Assembly: GCA_010084195.1 (NCBI GenBank)
Contig: RGPS01000001.1
Span: 1-64,000 of the forward strand
DNA: 64,000 bases
Source: Terriglobia bacterium
GTDB lineage: Bacteria > Acidobacteriota > Terriglobia > Bryobacterales > Bryobacteraceae
Direction: 5' to 3'
Shown one piece after another: positions 1-8,426 of the stretch (positions are counted from its first letter, which is position 1; each line of letters starts with the position of its first letter). Under the pieces are notes generated by a model that was not told where the DNA came from, made no database searches, and saw only the letters and a list, made by a program, of their open reading frames with translations. A program made the position numbers and the translations under genes.

Positions 1-1
1 C

Positions 2-913
2 AGCCACATCGGGCTCCAAAACATGGCCGCCGGCGACCGCATTCACTTCGCCGCCAGCATCCAGAAAACCCTCGAAGAGTACGTCCTGGGCCTCGCTGCC
101 GGAGCCGACAATGTGTGCCTCGCTGGTGGTGTCGCCTGGAACGCTCTCCTGGTCGCTGCGCTCGAAAATTCGGGACGCTTCAAAGGTGTCTTCGCCCAAC
201 CAGCCGCCGGAAACTCCGGCACCGCTCTCGGTGCCGCCCTCCACGTCTGGCATCACACTGCAGGCCAGACCACCCGTCTCGACGCTCATGGCTACGCTCT
301 CGGCCCCGAGTATTCTGCCGGCGACATTAAGCGTGTCTTCGAAAACTGCAAACTGCGCTTCCGGCTGCTTCCCACGGTCCCGGAAATCACCGGAGCAGCG
401 GTTGCCCAACTGAGCAATAACCGAATCCTCGCGTGGATGCAGGGGCGTATGGAGTTCGGCCCGCGCGCCCTCGGCAACCGCAGTATCCTCGCCTCCCCCC
501 ACGACCCCTACTCGACCGAGAACCTGAACACCTTCATCAAGCACCGCGAGACTACACGGAAGTTCGCCGCCTCCGTCCCTGTCGAACTTGCCGGCGAATA
601 CTTCGAGACTGGCGACAACGCCCGCCACCTCGCGACGGTAGGCAGGGTCCGCCCCCAGTATCGGGACCAGTTCCGAGGAGCCATCCTCGCCAATGACCTT
701 GTGCGGGTGCACACCGTGACGAAGGAAGACAACGCCCTGTACTGGCAACTCCTGCACGCCTTCGGAGAAAAAACCGGCCTGCCGGTTCTCTACAACACCT
801 CGTTTAATCTCTTCGGAGAGCAGATGGTCTGCGGACCGCGGGATGCCGTTCGCAGCTTCTATTCGTCGGGTATCGACGCGCTCGTCGCCGGCAACTTCCT
901 GCTGGAGAAGTAG
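2..913 (+). CDS. Carbamoyltransferase (NodU/CmcH family), C-terminal part, 5' end outside window
   Basis: The reading frame is open from base 2, so the gene begins upstream of the window and the track start at base 23 is only an internal Met. The family transfers a carbamoyl group from carbamoyl phosphate to a hydroxyl of a sugar or antibiotic. Visible family motifs are the ATP-binding-fold stretch CLAGGVAWNALL, the EFGPRALGNRSIL block, and the C-terminal LYNTSFNLFGEQMV followed by a DALVAGNFLLEK-type ending. About 304 residues are present, compared with roughly 550-600 for complete members, so the N-terminal YrdC-related half is missing. The substrate cannot be told. The stop codon abuts the stop of the convergent gene (TAGCTA). 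Confidence 0.88.
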   Translation, partial: SHIGLQNMAAGDRIHFAASIQKTLEEYVLGLAAGADNVCLAGGVAWNALLVAALENSGRFKGVFAQPAAGNSGTALGAALHVWHHTAGQTTRLDAHGYALGPEYSAGDIKRVFENCKLRFRLLPTVPEITGAAVAQLSNNRILAWMQGRMEFGPRALGNRSILASPHDPYSTENLNTFIKHRETTRKFAASVPVELAGEYFETGDNARHLATVGRVRPQYRDQFRGAILANDLVRVHTVTKEDNALYWQLLHAFGEKTGLPVLYNTSFNLFGEQMVCGPRDAVRSFYSSGIDALVAGNFLLEK

Positions 914-1843
914 CTACCCCGCGCTGATCGTAAAGAGCGGGTCGAAGGACTTGCCGCCAACATCGCAGTCCACCGGGGGCTCCAGCTCTGGAGAATTCTG
1001 AATTGCCATCCACCGCATCGCATAAATTCGCGCGGGGTTGGTGAACTGGGGCTTCCCTGTCCACTTACTTACGGTATTCGGAATCACCTCCAGCGCAAAA
1101 TGAGCGCCAAGGTCCTCGTAGTAATCGAGGTCCACATCAGCCAGCACCAGTTCGCGAGGTGTATTGTCCTTCGTCTTCAGGCTGAAGTTCAGATTTGCCT
1201 CAGAGAATCGTCCGGTTTCCTTAAAACCCTTGTCGGCCTTCTCATGCATCCCGGTGCCAGCCGGCTTAAACGGCGGCTTTTCAAGTGCTGCGGTGAGGGC
1301 CGCAGTCGCCCGAATGAAAATCCGGTCGTGTTGTACCCCTTTCCACCACCCTCGGGGGACGAGATCCATCCCCTGCATGGCGGCAATCACGTCTTTGCCG
1401 TTCGGTAGCCAACGAATACTCTCCAGGATATTCAGAAAACAGGCCAGGCTCGATGGATCGTTCTGCATCAACCGCTGGCTGCACACCTTCCCGTCGGGAA
1501 TACGATCCAGAAAGCCTTCGTAAGCCGGACGTTTTGCCTTCAGCCGGTCCCAGAGCTGGTCATCACCCTCGAATTTAAACAACTCTTTCTTGTGAACCAG
1601 CATCAAATGCATCTCGTTAGGGAAACTGCCAGCAGCCAGCAGCCTGCCGAACTGGTGGTGCTTCTTCAAGCTGGCCACAACCGCCAGCGACTGCGTGGTG
1701 TCCACGTTCAGCTCAACTTCTACTTTGCCGCCTCTCACGAAGGCGGACGGTAGCGCCTGCATCCCCTGCTGGAAGTGGCGTGCCACCTCAGCCTGGATAC
1801 GTTTTCCGGCACCATCGTAAATATTGATCGTAATGTTCGGCAT
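914..1843 (-). CDS. Uncharacterised protein, 309 aa
   Basis: I do not recognise this family. The track start at 1912 is rejected: an ATG at 1843 has a clear ribosome-binding site (GAGGAG, about 6 nt upstream) and yields a protein starting MPNITINIYDGAG. No signal peptide or membrane segment is visible. The protein looks soluble and mixed alpha/beta, and a fairly regular C-terminal part contains LVLADVDLDYYEDLG and NPARIYAMRWM. It lies 11 nt downstream of the broken membrane-protein gene on the same strand, with its ribosome-binding site directly after that gene's TAG, so the two are probably cotranscribed and may work together. Confidence 0.7.
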   Translation of the reverse strand: MPNITINIYDGAGKRIQAEVARHFQQGMQALPSAFVRGGKVEVELNVDTTQSLAVVASLKKHHQFGRLLAAGSFPNEMHLMLVHKKELFKFEGDDQLWDRLKAKRPAYEGFLDRIPDGKVCSQRLMQNDPSSLACFLNILESIRWLPNGKDVIAAMQGMDLVPRGWWKGVQHDRIFIRATAALTAALEKPPFKPAGTGMHEKADKGFKETGRFSEANLNFSLKTKDNTPRELVLADVDLDYYEDLGAHFALEVIPNTVSKWTGKPQFTNPARIYAMRWMAIQNSPELEPPVDCDVGGKSFDPLFTISAG

Positions 1844-1854
1844 CGGAATCTCCT

Positions 1855-2229
1855 CTACGGCTTTTCCGACGCGCTGGCGGGAAAATAATCGCCATCGGGC
1901 GTCTGATACCACTTCGTCCCATTTGCTGCGCGGACCGCACCGGCAACACTCACGAGGGTGTCGGCACCCAGCACTGCCACCTCCGGCGCGGTCTCCTCCG
2001 GACGGCCTGACCTTAGCCGTGTCGTCGTCAGGATGGCCACCAGTTTCGGAGTACTGTCGATCACCGTGACCAGGTCGGGTGCCGACGGTAACGGCGTAGT
2101 GCCGGGGGACTGCTGAGATGCGTCGCGAGCCGTCCGCTCTTCGTCATCCTTCTTCGCCAGCAGCGACCGCAACCCCATCAGCTTCTTCAGCAGGTCATAC
2201 CAGAATGTCGCCCCGAGGCTGACCAGAAT
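1855..2229 (-). pseudogene. Downstream part of an interrupted membrane-protein gene (after an in-frame TGA)
   Basis: This frame is exactly the frame of the 2230..3342 ORF and follows its TGA stop without interruption. The first residues read ILVSLGATFWYDLLKKLMGL, a hydrophobic segment ending in a basic juxtamembrane stretch. That is what a second membrane helix of the upstream protein would look like. The remainder is a polar linker and a C-terminal stretch (TKWYQTPDGDYFPA) resembling an SH3-like or small beta domain. The track ORF starts at an internal ATG (2178), which would cut off the membrane helix. A single G-to-A change of a TGG Trp codon, or a sequencing error, explains the split. It could still be expressed as a separate small protein. 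Confidence 0.6.
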
Positions 2230-3342
2230 TCAGGAAAACAGGAGGCCGGGAATGTGGTCAGGGTAACCCTCCGCGGTGATTCTCGTCAGGCTCCATGACC
2301 ACAGGTCCGTCAGGGGCCACCAGGGAACGTCGGCCATAGTCTTGGCCTCGCCCTTGTCCCTCCAATCCTGAAAGAGTGCAAGCGTTGGTTCCTTCAGCGT
2401 CCCGATGGCTGCATCGAGGCCAAGCTTCGCGTCCGTCGCATCCTTGAGCGCCTTATCTGCTGCCCCAGTCAGCCCTCCGCTTGGGACGGCCTTTGCCACG
2501 TCCTCAAAGTGCTTTTGCGCCACGGTAGCCCTTGCCACCATCGCATCCAGATACTTGCCGTCAACGGTCAACCGTTTCACCAGTTCAAAGCCATCCAGCT
2601 TGATCGCAAAACACACAATGAGCGCCAGCACACACGACAACACCCGGGCTTCCAGCGCAAATGCCGCCTTAATCCGCTCCAGCGTATTGTCATGCCACGA
2701 AAACAGCTTCCACGTAAAATCCGAAGCCGCCCCGTCCAGCACCGCCTGCGTACGCCATTGCGACGAAGGCAATTGTGGGTTCGCACGTTCCTGCTCCAGC
2801 GTCAGTTGCCGCACCCTCTTTGCTACCGCAGCCGGGTCCGCAATCCCCCCGTTCAGCAACGCTTTCGCCAGAGCCTCCCGGACCCTCAGCAGGCCCGCAT
2901 CCTCGTGGTCGTTCCCGGCCCGAATCATGTCTCGATCCTGCTGCGCCATCGGCCCTTCCCCGCTGGCCCACTCGAGGAGAATCGCCACCAGTTCCTCTCG
3001 CTGCATGACCGAACCCGGGTTCACCCGAGGTAACGGCAGTTGCTTCCTATTTCGCCGCCAAAGATTTCTGGCCCAACCGGTAAACTCCCCAAACCAGGTA
3101 TTCCCCCGCCCAATCATCGGGTGCCGCAAAATCCTCTGCGCCAGATACTCCTGATGCTGCCCCAACAACACAGGGTCCAACTGCCCCAGCAACTCGCCCA
3201 GACCTTCCGCCAAATACCGTGCCCGCGCATACGACGACGTCAGCAACACCTGCGCCAGCGCCATCACCACGGTCGACACAATCAGCATGGCCACCGAAAG
3301 GCCAATCAATATATCCAGGTATTTCAGTAACGGAATGTCCAA
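2230..3342 (-). CDS. Membrane-anchored protein, probably truncated by an in-frame TGA
   Basis: The 370-residue product starts with one strong membrane helix (about residues 10-35, LIGLSVAMLIVSTVVMALAQ). A long, mostly helical region with many Arg/Lys and Gln follows, then another hydrophobic stretch near residues 235-250 (VLSCVLALIVCFAIKL). The C-terminus ends abruptly within GYPDHIPGLLFS, just before what would be the last membrane helix encoded after the TGA. Reading TGA as Trp would give a protein of about 495 residues. The enzymatic role is unknown. It is followed on the same strand by the 309-aa uncharacterised gene. Confidence 0.65.
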   Translation of the reverse strand: MDIPLLKYLDILIGLSVAMLIVSTVVMALAQVLLTSSYARARYLAEGLGELLGQLDPVLLGQHQEYLAQRILRHPMIGRGNTWFGEFTGWARNLWRRNRKQLPLPRVNPGSVMQREELVAILLEWASGEGPMAQQDRDMIRAGNDHEDAGLLRVREALAKALLNGGIADPAAVAKRVRQLTLEQERANPQLPSSQWRTQAVLDGAASDFTWKLFSWHDNTLERIKAAFALEARVLSCVLALIVCFAIKLDGFELVKRLTVDGKYLDAMVARATVAQKHFEDVAKAVPSGGLTGAADKALKDATDAKLGLDAAIGTLKEPTLALFQDWRDKGEAKTMADVPWWPLTDLWSWSLTRITAEGYPDHIPGLLFS

Positions 3343-3431
3343 GGCTGCTTCTCCCTTTCAGATCAGGTTTATTTCCTGCCAGTATAAGCGTGATGCGGCC
3401 TTAGATCGGGACAAGCTACTATGCTGAAATC

Positions 3432-3794
3432 ATGAAGAAGTTCCGGCATGAGTGGCTTCTGGATGCCATCGTCGATCACCCCACCTTCTTCACCAGGCCA
3501 ATGTTCGGCGGACTTGCAGCCTACCTCTTCGAACGCCAAATGCTGCTGCTCGTTGAACCCACGAAATCCGGGCGCTGGAACTGGCATGGAGTCCTCGTCT
3601 GTACCGGCTACCAACACCACGCCTCTCTTCAAAAGGAATTCCCGGCGCTTAGACCGCATGCGGTTCTGCGAAAGTGGCTTTTTATCGATTCAGCCCATGA
3701 AGACTTCGAAGCCACTATGGAAGCGGCGGTACAACGCGTTGCCCTCAATGACCGGCGATTCGGCATCCTGCCCGGCGGCAAAAAGTCGGAATAG
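3432..3794 (+). CDS. Conserved small protein, weakly TfoX-N-like
   Basis: 120 residues, soluble, no signal peptide. The stretch FFTRPMFGGLAAYLFERQMLLLV resembles the start of TfoX N-terminal-like domains (the RPMFGG block followed by a hydrophobic strand), but the rest is not a convincing match. The composition is ordinary for the window. It is a monocistronic gene between two minus-strand genes. Function unknown; a DNA-uptake role should not be inferred from this weak similarity. Confidence 0.6.
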   Translation: MKKFRHEWLLDAIVDHPTFFTRPMFGGLAAYLFERQMLLLVEPTKSGRWNWHGVLVCTGYQHHASLQKEFPALRPHAVLRKWLFIDSAHEDFEATMEAAVQRVALNDRRFGILPGGKKSE

Positions 3795-3817
3795 TCGTGC
3801 GGTGGAGCCCAGGGGGC

Positions 3818-4825
3818 TCATAACTGTCCGGTCGAGTAACTCAATATGCCCTTACGCGGTAGCCGGCCCCCTCGCTCCGCAATCATCGCTCCCTGCGACA
3901 CCCCTGCCACGTCCATCCACCTCCGCAACCTCACCGCATCCGCCGGATTTGGCACCTGTGCAATGCTCACCGGTACCACAGGAGCGTTCTCCGTCTCAAT
4001 AAGCAGAGGCATTTCGAAGCCATTCGAGTCTCGCCAATAACTGAGATTTGGAGCGATGCCCGCGTGACGAGCGTTCTTATAGAGCTCCCCCACAGCCCGG
4101 CTCTCCAAAGTGCCGCTCTCCAGAAAATGAAGTTTCGGGCTCCGCACCAACCGGCGACTAAAATCCAACGTGGACGCAGGTAGCAGCAGCGTCCGGAAGC
4201 AGGCATCCAGCACCCCCAGCCACCTCGCCACCGTTCGGTGCGAAAGGCCGCACTCATCCGCGATCGCCTGTTGATCCAAAACTTCAGAGCTACAGGTTTC
4301 GGCGAACCCAACAAAATCCTCAAAACGGTCCAGATCGTGCACGTTGATCAGTGCCCGCACATCCCGGTCCAGCCAGGCTCTTCCCGGGGCAAACGCGGGT
4401 GCCGGCAACCTGTCGCGGTGCACCGGCGCAGGCTCAAACCGGCCGAGCATTTCGAGCGGAAGGGGGCGGCGGCCCTCGCGCTCAGCCAGTGTGGGCGGAT
4501 ACAACTCGAAGGTCTCAAGGGGCGTTTGGAGCCGAAGTGAACTGCCCAGAATCAGGGGGCGTGGCCCGTTCATATGGTCCATCAGCTGCGGAGCACGGTG
4601 TACATCGTCAAGCAACGAAGGCCCGCGCAGCCTGCCAAGGAATGCCTCCGGATCCCGGCGTGCATGGGCCCGCTGCGCAGGGTCCTCCAGGGTTACGTAG
4701 GTATGCGCGGGGAACGAGCTTCTCAGCAGCGTGGTCTTGCCGGAACCCCTTGGACCTTGCAGGAGGATTGGTTCGCCGGAAAGAGACGCCCGGCGCAGGG
4801 GAACTGTCAGCGTTCGGTAAATGAT
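3818..4825 (-). CDS. P-loop ATPase with DUF4143-like C-terminus, no standard start codon
   Basis: About 335 residues. A Walker A motif GPRGSGKTT lies about 23 residues from the inferred start, and a Walker B-like SLLDDVHRAP follows. The C-terminal half has the layout of DUF4143 proteins: a winged-helix-like region (SHRTVARWLGVLDACFRTLLL) and a strand-rich nuclease-like region (FLESGTLESRAVGELYKN, YWRDSNGFEMPLLIE). The acidic residues expected near ESGTLE and FEMPLLIE are partly changed, so the domain may be inactive. In frame there is no ATG, GTG or TTG between the ORF track start, which lies inside the divergent inositol synthase gene, and the P-loop. The best candidate is ATC (4825) or ATT (4822) behind AAGGA. 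The family is often linked to toxin-antitoxin-like or orphan ATPase roles; no partner is seen here. Confidence 0.7.
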   Translation of the reverse strand: MIYRTLTVPLRRASLSGEPILLQGPRGSGKTTLLRSSFPAHTYVTLEDPAQRAHARRDPEAFLGRLRGPSLLDDVHRAPQLMDHMNGPRPLILGSSLRLQTPLETFELYPPTLAEREGRRPLPLEMLGRFEPAPVHRDRLPAPAFAPGRAWLDRDVRALINVHDLDRFEDFVGFAETCSSEVLDQQAIADECGLSHRTVARWLGVLDACFRTLLLPASTLDFSRRLVRSPKLHFLESGTLESRAVGELYKNARHAGIAPNLSYWRDSNGFEMPLLIETENAPVVPVSIAQVPNPADAVRLRRWMDVAGVSQGAMIAERGGRLPRKGILSYSTGQL

Positions 4826-4940
4826 GAAATTGAGTCCTTGAAAAATGATATTACATACACTAAGTTCAAAGACAGGGTCATTTGCGGCTCTTCGTATTGA
4901 CCGTTCACATCTCCCCCCGCTAACGTGGAAAGTGTCCCAA

Positions 4941-6248
4941 ATGACCCAGAAAATAGCCCCTGCAAAAGGCAAACTAGGCATCCTCATGCCCGGCCTCGGT
5001 GCCGTCGCCACTACGTTCATCGCCGGTGTAATGGCCGTCCGAAAGGGCCTCGGTCAACCCGTTGGCTCGCTCACGCAACTGGGCACCATCCGCCTCGGAA
5101 AGCGAACCGACAACCGGACCCCGAAGATCAATGAATTTGTCCCCCTCGCTGACCTTGATCAGTTGGTCTTCGGCGGTTGGGACATCTTTGAAGACAACGC
5201 CTACGAAGCTGCCGTCAATGCGGCGGTACTTGATCCGGCTCTGCTCAAACAGATCAAGCCGCAATTGCAGAAGATCAAGCCCATGAAAGCAGTCTTTGAC
5301 AAGAACTACGTCAAGCGCATCGACGGGCCGAATGTGAAAACCAAAGGCACCCTGCTCGACAAGGCCCACGCCCTGATTGACGATATTGCCAATTTCAAAA
5401 AGACCAACAAGTGCGACCGCATCGTCATGATCTGGACCGGTTCCACTGAAGTATTCCACAAGCGGGGCAAGGTGCACCAGACCATCGAAGCCTTTGAAAA
5501 AGGCCTCGCCAAGAACGATCCCGATATCGCCCCCAGCCAGATCTACGCCTATGCCGCGATCATGTCCGGCGTTCCCTTTGCCAACGGTGCCCCGAACCTC
5601 ACGGTTGATACCCCTGCGCTGCTCGCCCTCGCCCGCGACAAAAACGTGCCTGTCTGCGGCAAGGATTTCAAAACCGGCCAGACCTACATGAAGACCCTGA
5701 TTGCGCCCGGCCTGAAGGCCCGCATGCTGGGCTGTAGTGGCTGGTTCTCCACTAATATCCTGGGCAATCGCGATGGCGAAGTGCTGGAAGACCCAGGCTC
5801 ATTCCTGAGCAAGGAAAACACCAAGCTCAGCGTCCTCGATTCCATCCTTCAGCCGGAACTGTACCCGCAACTCTACAAAGATCTCTACCACTCCGTCAAA
5901 ATCAACTACTATCCGCCGCGCGGCGACTCCAAAGAAGGCTGGGACAACATCGACATCTTCGGCTGGCTCGGTTACCCCATGCAGATCAAGATCGACTTCC
6001 TTTGCCGCGACTCGATTCTCGCCGCCCCCCTCGTCCTCGATCTCGTCTTGTTTATGGACCTCGCCCAGCGCGCAGGTATGAAGGGCATTCAGGAATGGTT
6101 GAGCTTCTACTTCAAAGGCCCCATGACGGCCCCCGGCCTGTACCCCGAACACGACATCTTCATCCAGTTAATGAAGTTGAAGAACACCCTCCGCTGGATG
6201 CGAGGCGAAGACCTGATCACGCACCTCGGCCTCGAATACTACGACTAG
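4941..6248 (+). CDS. ino1: Inositol-3-phosphate synthase (myo-inositol-1-phosphate synthase)
   Basis: The enzyme converts glucose 6-phosphate to inositol 3-phosphate with NAD, the first step of inositol and inositol-lipid synthesis. The N-terminus shows the Rossmann nucleotide-binding segment (KLGILMPGLGAVATTFIAGV). The middle and end carry family blocks such as MIWTGSTEVF, FKTGQTYMKTLIAPGLKARML, a GWFSTNILGNRDGEVL turn and the C-terminal region around NIDIFGWLGYPMQIKIDF. The start at ATG 4941 is chosen over the track start at 4845 because GGAAAG precedes it and the product (435 aa) then begins just before the Rossmann strand. A strong terminator follows. A phosphatase-family gene that could act next in the pathway lies at 7654. 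Confidence 0.92.
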   Translation: MTQKIAPAKGKLGILMPGLGAVATTFIAGVMAVRKGLGQPVGSLTQLGTIRLGKRTDNRTPKINEFVPLADLDQLVFGGWDIFEDNAYEAAVNAAVLDPALLKQIKPQLQKIKPMKAVFDKNYVKRIDGPNVKTKGTLLDKAHALIDDIANFKKTNKCDRIVMIWTGSTEVFHKRGKVHQTIEAFEKGLAKNDPDIAPSQIYAYAAIMSGVPFANGAPNLTVDTPALLALARDKNVPVCGKDFKTGQTYMKTLIAPGLKARMLGCSGWFSTNILGNRDGEVLEDPGSFLSKENTKLSVLDSILQPELYPQLYKDLYHSVKINYYPPRGDSKEGWDNIDIFGWLGYPMQIKIDFLCRDSILAAPLVLDLVLFMDLAQRAGMKGIQEWLSFYFKGPMTAPGLYPEHDIFIQLMKLKNTLRWMRGEDLITHLGLEYYD

Positions 6249-6288
6249 GTTCCTGAGGCACGGAACGCTCCTGTCTAACCCCTGGCGT

Positions 6289-6327
6289 AAAAACGCGGTT
6301 GCCCTCCAAATGGCAACCGCGTTTTTT
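6289..6327 (+). terminator. Rho-independent terminator after the inositol synthase gene
   Basis: A GC-rich inverted repeat (ACGCGGTTGCC / GGCAACCGCGT) with an 8-nt loop is followed by a run of six T on the plus strand and preceded by four A. It begins 40 nt after the ino1 stop. The mirrored A/T runs could also let it act on the minus strand for the acyltransferase-like gene. Confidence 0.9.
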
Positions 6328-6343
6328 GCCTCAGTGGCGAATT

Positions 6344-7129
6344 CTAAAGAGTTTCCGTCTTCCGGTCCGCCAAGCCCGGCACACTCCGACGTTCCACAAT
6401 CCGCTGAACCTCATCCCGGAGTGCAGTCGTTGCAGCCTCTTCACCGCAGTCTTCCGCCTGAAAGAAGCGCACCAGCACCGTACCGGTCGGGCAGAGGTCC
6501 ACAGAAAACAGAAACAGCTCACAGTTCAGCCGGGCAGCCATCCGGAAGATCGCCGGGTGCAGGGCCCCACCGGGGCGGTCGTCCACCAGAAGGAAGCCTG
6601 CCTGGCCCTGTCTCAGCAGCCTCCGCGTTCGGACCAGCGCCAACCAGTTTGCCTGAATCGCCGGCATGCGATCCGTCCGCCCCCAGACGGCCACGGAATC
6701 AGGCACCGTTGGATTCGCTGCAATGGCACCGTCCAGATAGATGCCGGAGTCTATCAGGACCTGGCAACCGACCTTAATGAGCGGCAAGTGCGCCGAGCAG
6801 AAAATGACCCCGTGACTCGCTGCCTGTTCTCGAAAGCGGCAAACAGCCCCCAGCCCTTCTGCGTGCGAGGGAATTGGAAACGTTCATCCAGGGCGGGTTA
6901 GAAATGCCAGCATGCGGTTCACAAACACCGCCTGAGAGAGCGGCCCATTCCACTGGTGACGCCGCAGGTAACGACTGGTCGGCCCCAGCATCTGACTCAC
7001 CTGAAACGTGGTACGGTACCAATGGCGCGTCGGAACCAACAGCCGGACAGCCCACGCAATCCCAACAGTGAACCCCATCTCTGCGGCTCGAATCCATTTC
7101 CTGAAGTAAAACCCTGGCTGCACCGTCAC
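6344..7129 (-). pseudogene. Acyltransferase-like gene (LpxL/LPLAT-like) interrupted by in-frame TGA
   Basis: The track gives ORFs 6884..7300 and 6344..6787. They lie in the same frame, and the frame stays open through the gap (GAVCRFREQAASHGVIFCSA) apart from one TGA at 6884-6886. Reading that TGA as Trp gives a protein of about 261 residues. The N-terminal region is basic and amphipathic (FRKWIRAAEMG, RYLRRHQW). A central hydrophobic strand leads to an SAHLPLIKV block, then VWGRTDRMPAIQANWLALV and FLLVDDRPGG. The arrangement recalls LpxL/HtrB-like lipid acyltransferases, but the HX4D/E catalytic pair is not clear, so the family call is weak. The start is probably GTG 7129 or 7123, just after the upstream minus-strand gene. 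Confidence 0.5.
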
Positions 7130-7175
7130 GCCTGAGCTACCACCGGGCAGGATGGCCGACCTGGGGCACAGGCCG

Positions 7176-7568
7176 CTACGCGGCGTGGGTGCGCAGCCAC
7201 TCTTCTTCCCACTTGCGAAGAGAGTAGTCGATCTGTTCGATTTCAACCGGGGTGAGGACCAGGTAATCCTTCTCCATATCCTCACCGTTTTCAATCGCAT
7301 GCTTCAGCTTGAACGCGGCAATCCGCGAACACCAGGTGTCGCTCAGGATCATTCCCTTGCGCTTCGTATAAGCAAGCACATCCGGATGATTCAGCACGAT
7401 CACGCGCTTCAGGGTTTCGTCAGCGCAGGTGGCGAGGAAGCAGACATCCACGGAATCGGCGTGGCGAATTGAAATACCCGTCTGCAGGTATTTGAACAGG
7501 ATATGCCAAGTGCGCCCAAACGGGTCAGGGCCGATCTCGAAGTCGCGGTAGTTCTCCATCAGGATCAT
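7176..7568 (-). CDS. Conserved hypothetical protein, about 130 aa
   Basis: Only the last half of the track ORF 7176..7979 is real; the first half is an antisense shadow of the phosphatase gene. The protein probably starts at ATG 7568 or 7559 (MENYRDFEIGPDPFGRTWH). It is soluble and contains ISIRHADSVDVCFLATCADE and a C-terminal acidic/aromatic helix (EIEQIDYSLRKWEEEWLR). I do not recognise a named domain. It sits divergently to the phosphatase gene and about 45 nt upstream of the acyltransferase-like gene on the same strand. Confidence 0.65.
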   Translation of the reverse strand: MILMENYRDFEIGPDPFGRTWHILFKYLQTGISIRHADSVDVCFLATCADETLKRVIVLNHPDVLAYTKRKGMILSDTWCSRIAAFKLKHAIENGEDMEKDYLVLTPVEIEQIDYSLRKWEEEWLRTHAA

Positions 7569-7653
7569 TCTAGCAGGGCACAAAAGCAACCAGTTGCTGG
7601 TGACGCTTCGCGCCCGCCGCGAGCAATGCGGGGACGATAGTCTGGTATCAGGA

Positions 7654-8421
7654 ATGGCATACGAACGAGAAATGACGATAGTGGCTGAAATCGCCCGGGC
7701 AGCCGGGGATTTGGCGGTCAAGATCCGCCAGGGCAACATCGGGATTGAAATCAAAGAAGACGAGTCACCCGTGACGGTGGCCGACAAAGCCTGCGAAAAA
7801 CTCATCGTGGAACAGTTGAGTGCGGCGTTCCCCGAAGATGGTCTGCTGGGCGAAGAAGGGGCGATGCGCGAGGGCACGAACGGTCGCCGCTGGATCATCG
7901 ATCCTATTGACGGCACCCGTGATTTCATCCGCGGCACCCGAGCCTGGAGCATGCTCATTGGCCTCGAAGAAGAGGGCAAAATCGTGGCGGGGCATGCGTA
8001 CTATCCCGGTTATCAGGAAATGTACTCGGCAGCGAAGGGCGTCGGGGCCTTTCACGACGGCAAGCGAATCCGTTGTGGCAGCCCGAAGACGAAGGCCGAA
8101 GCTCTGCTGTGCTGTAACGGTCTTGGGTTTATGCACCGCTACGGCTTTGCCGGGGAACTGGTGGATTGGATCTCGAAGTTCTGGACGGTCCGCAGCATGG
8201 GCGGTTGCCTCGACGCGGTCATGGTGGCGAGCGGGGTGGCCGATGTCTGGATCGAAGCGCAGGCGAAACCCTGGGATCTGGCACCGCTCAAGATCATTGC
8301 CGAAGAGGCCGGTTGCGTCACGTTTGACTTCAAGGGCGTGGATACCATCTACGGCGGGAATTTCGCAATTGCTCCACCGTCACTGGCTGACGAAATCAAA
8401 GAATTTCTGGCAAAGGGCTAA
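7654..8421 (+). CDS. Inositol monophosphatase-family phosphatase (IMPase/histidinol-phosphatase type)
   Basis: This is a metal-dependent phosphomonoesterase of the IMPase superfamily. It shows all three metal-site blocks: GEEGA with its Glu, the IDPIDGTRDFI signature at about residues 88-98, and WDLAPLKIIAEEAG near residue 207. The length (about 255 aa) fits. ATG 7654 is preferred to the track start at 7594; ATG 7672 is an alternative. Bacterial members can be histidinol-phosphatase (HisN), inositol phosphatase or 3',5'-bisphosphate nucleotidase. The inositol-3-phosphate synthase 1.4 kb upstream on the same strand makes inositol phosphatase attractive, but this is inference. It is followed after 5 nt by the alcohol dehydrogenase, so the two are likely cotranscribed. 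Confidence 0.88.
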   Translation: MAYEREMTIVAEIARAAGDLAVKIRQGNIGIEIKEDESPVTVADKACEKLIVEQLSAAFPEDGLLGEEGAMREGTNGRRWIIDPIDGTRDFIRGTRAWSMLIGLEEEGKIVAGHAYYPGYQEMYSAAKGVGAFHDGKRIRCGSPKTKAEALLCCNGLGFMHRYGFAGELVDWISKFWTVRSMGGCLDAVMVASGVADVWIEAQAKPWDLAPLKIIAEEAGCVTFDFKGVDTIYGGNFAIAPPSLADEIKEFLAKG

Positions 8422-8426
8422 CGTTC

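Noticed and set aside
1855-7129. Reassignment of TGA to Trp, or selenocysteine, as a cause of the two in-frame TGA codons
   Set aside because: TGA works as a true stop in other genes here (ECF sigma gene at 40700, GT-C gene at 12464, FmdE at 50424, Uma2 at 30342), often overlapping the next start. No SECIS-like element or selenoprotein family is evident.
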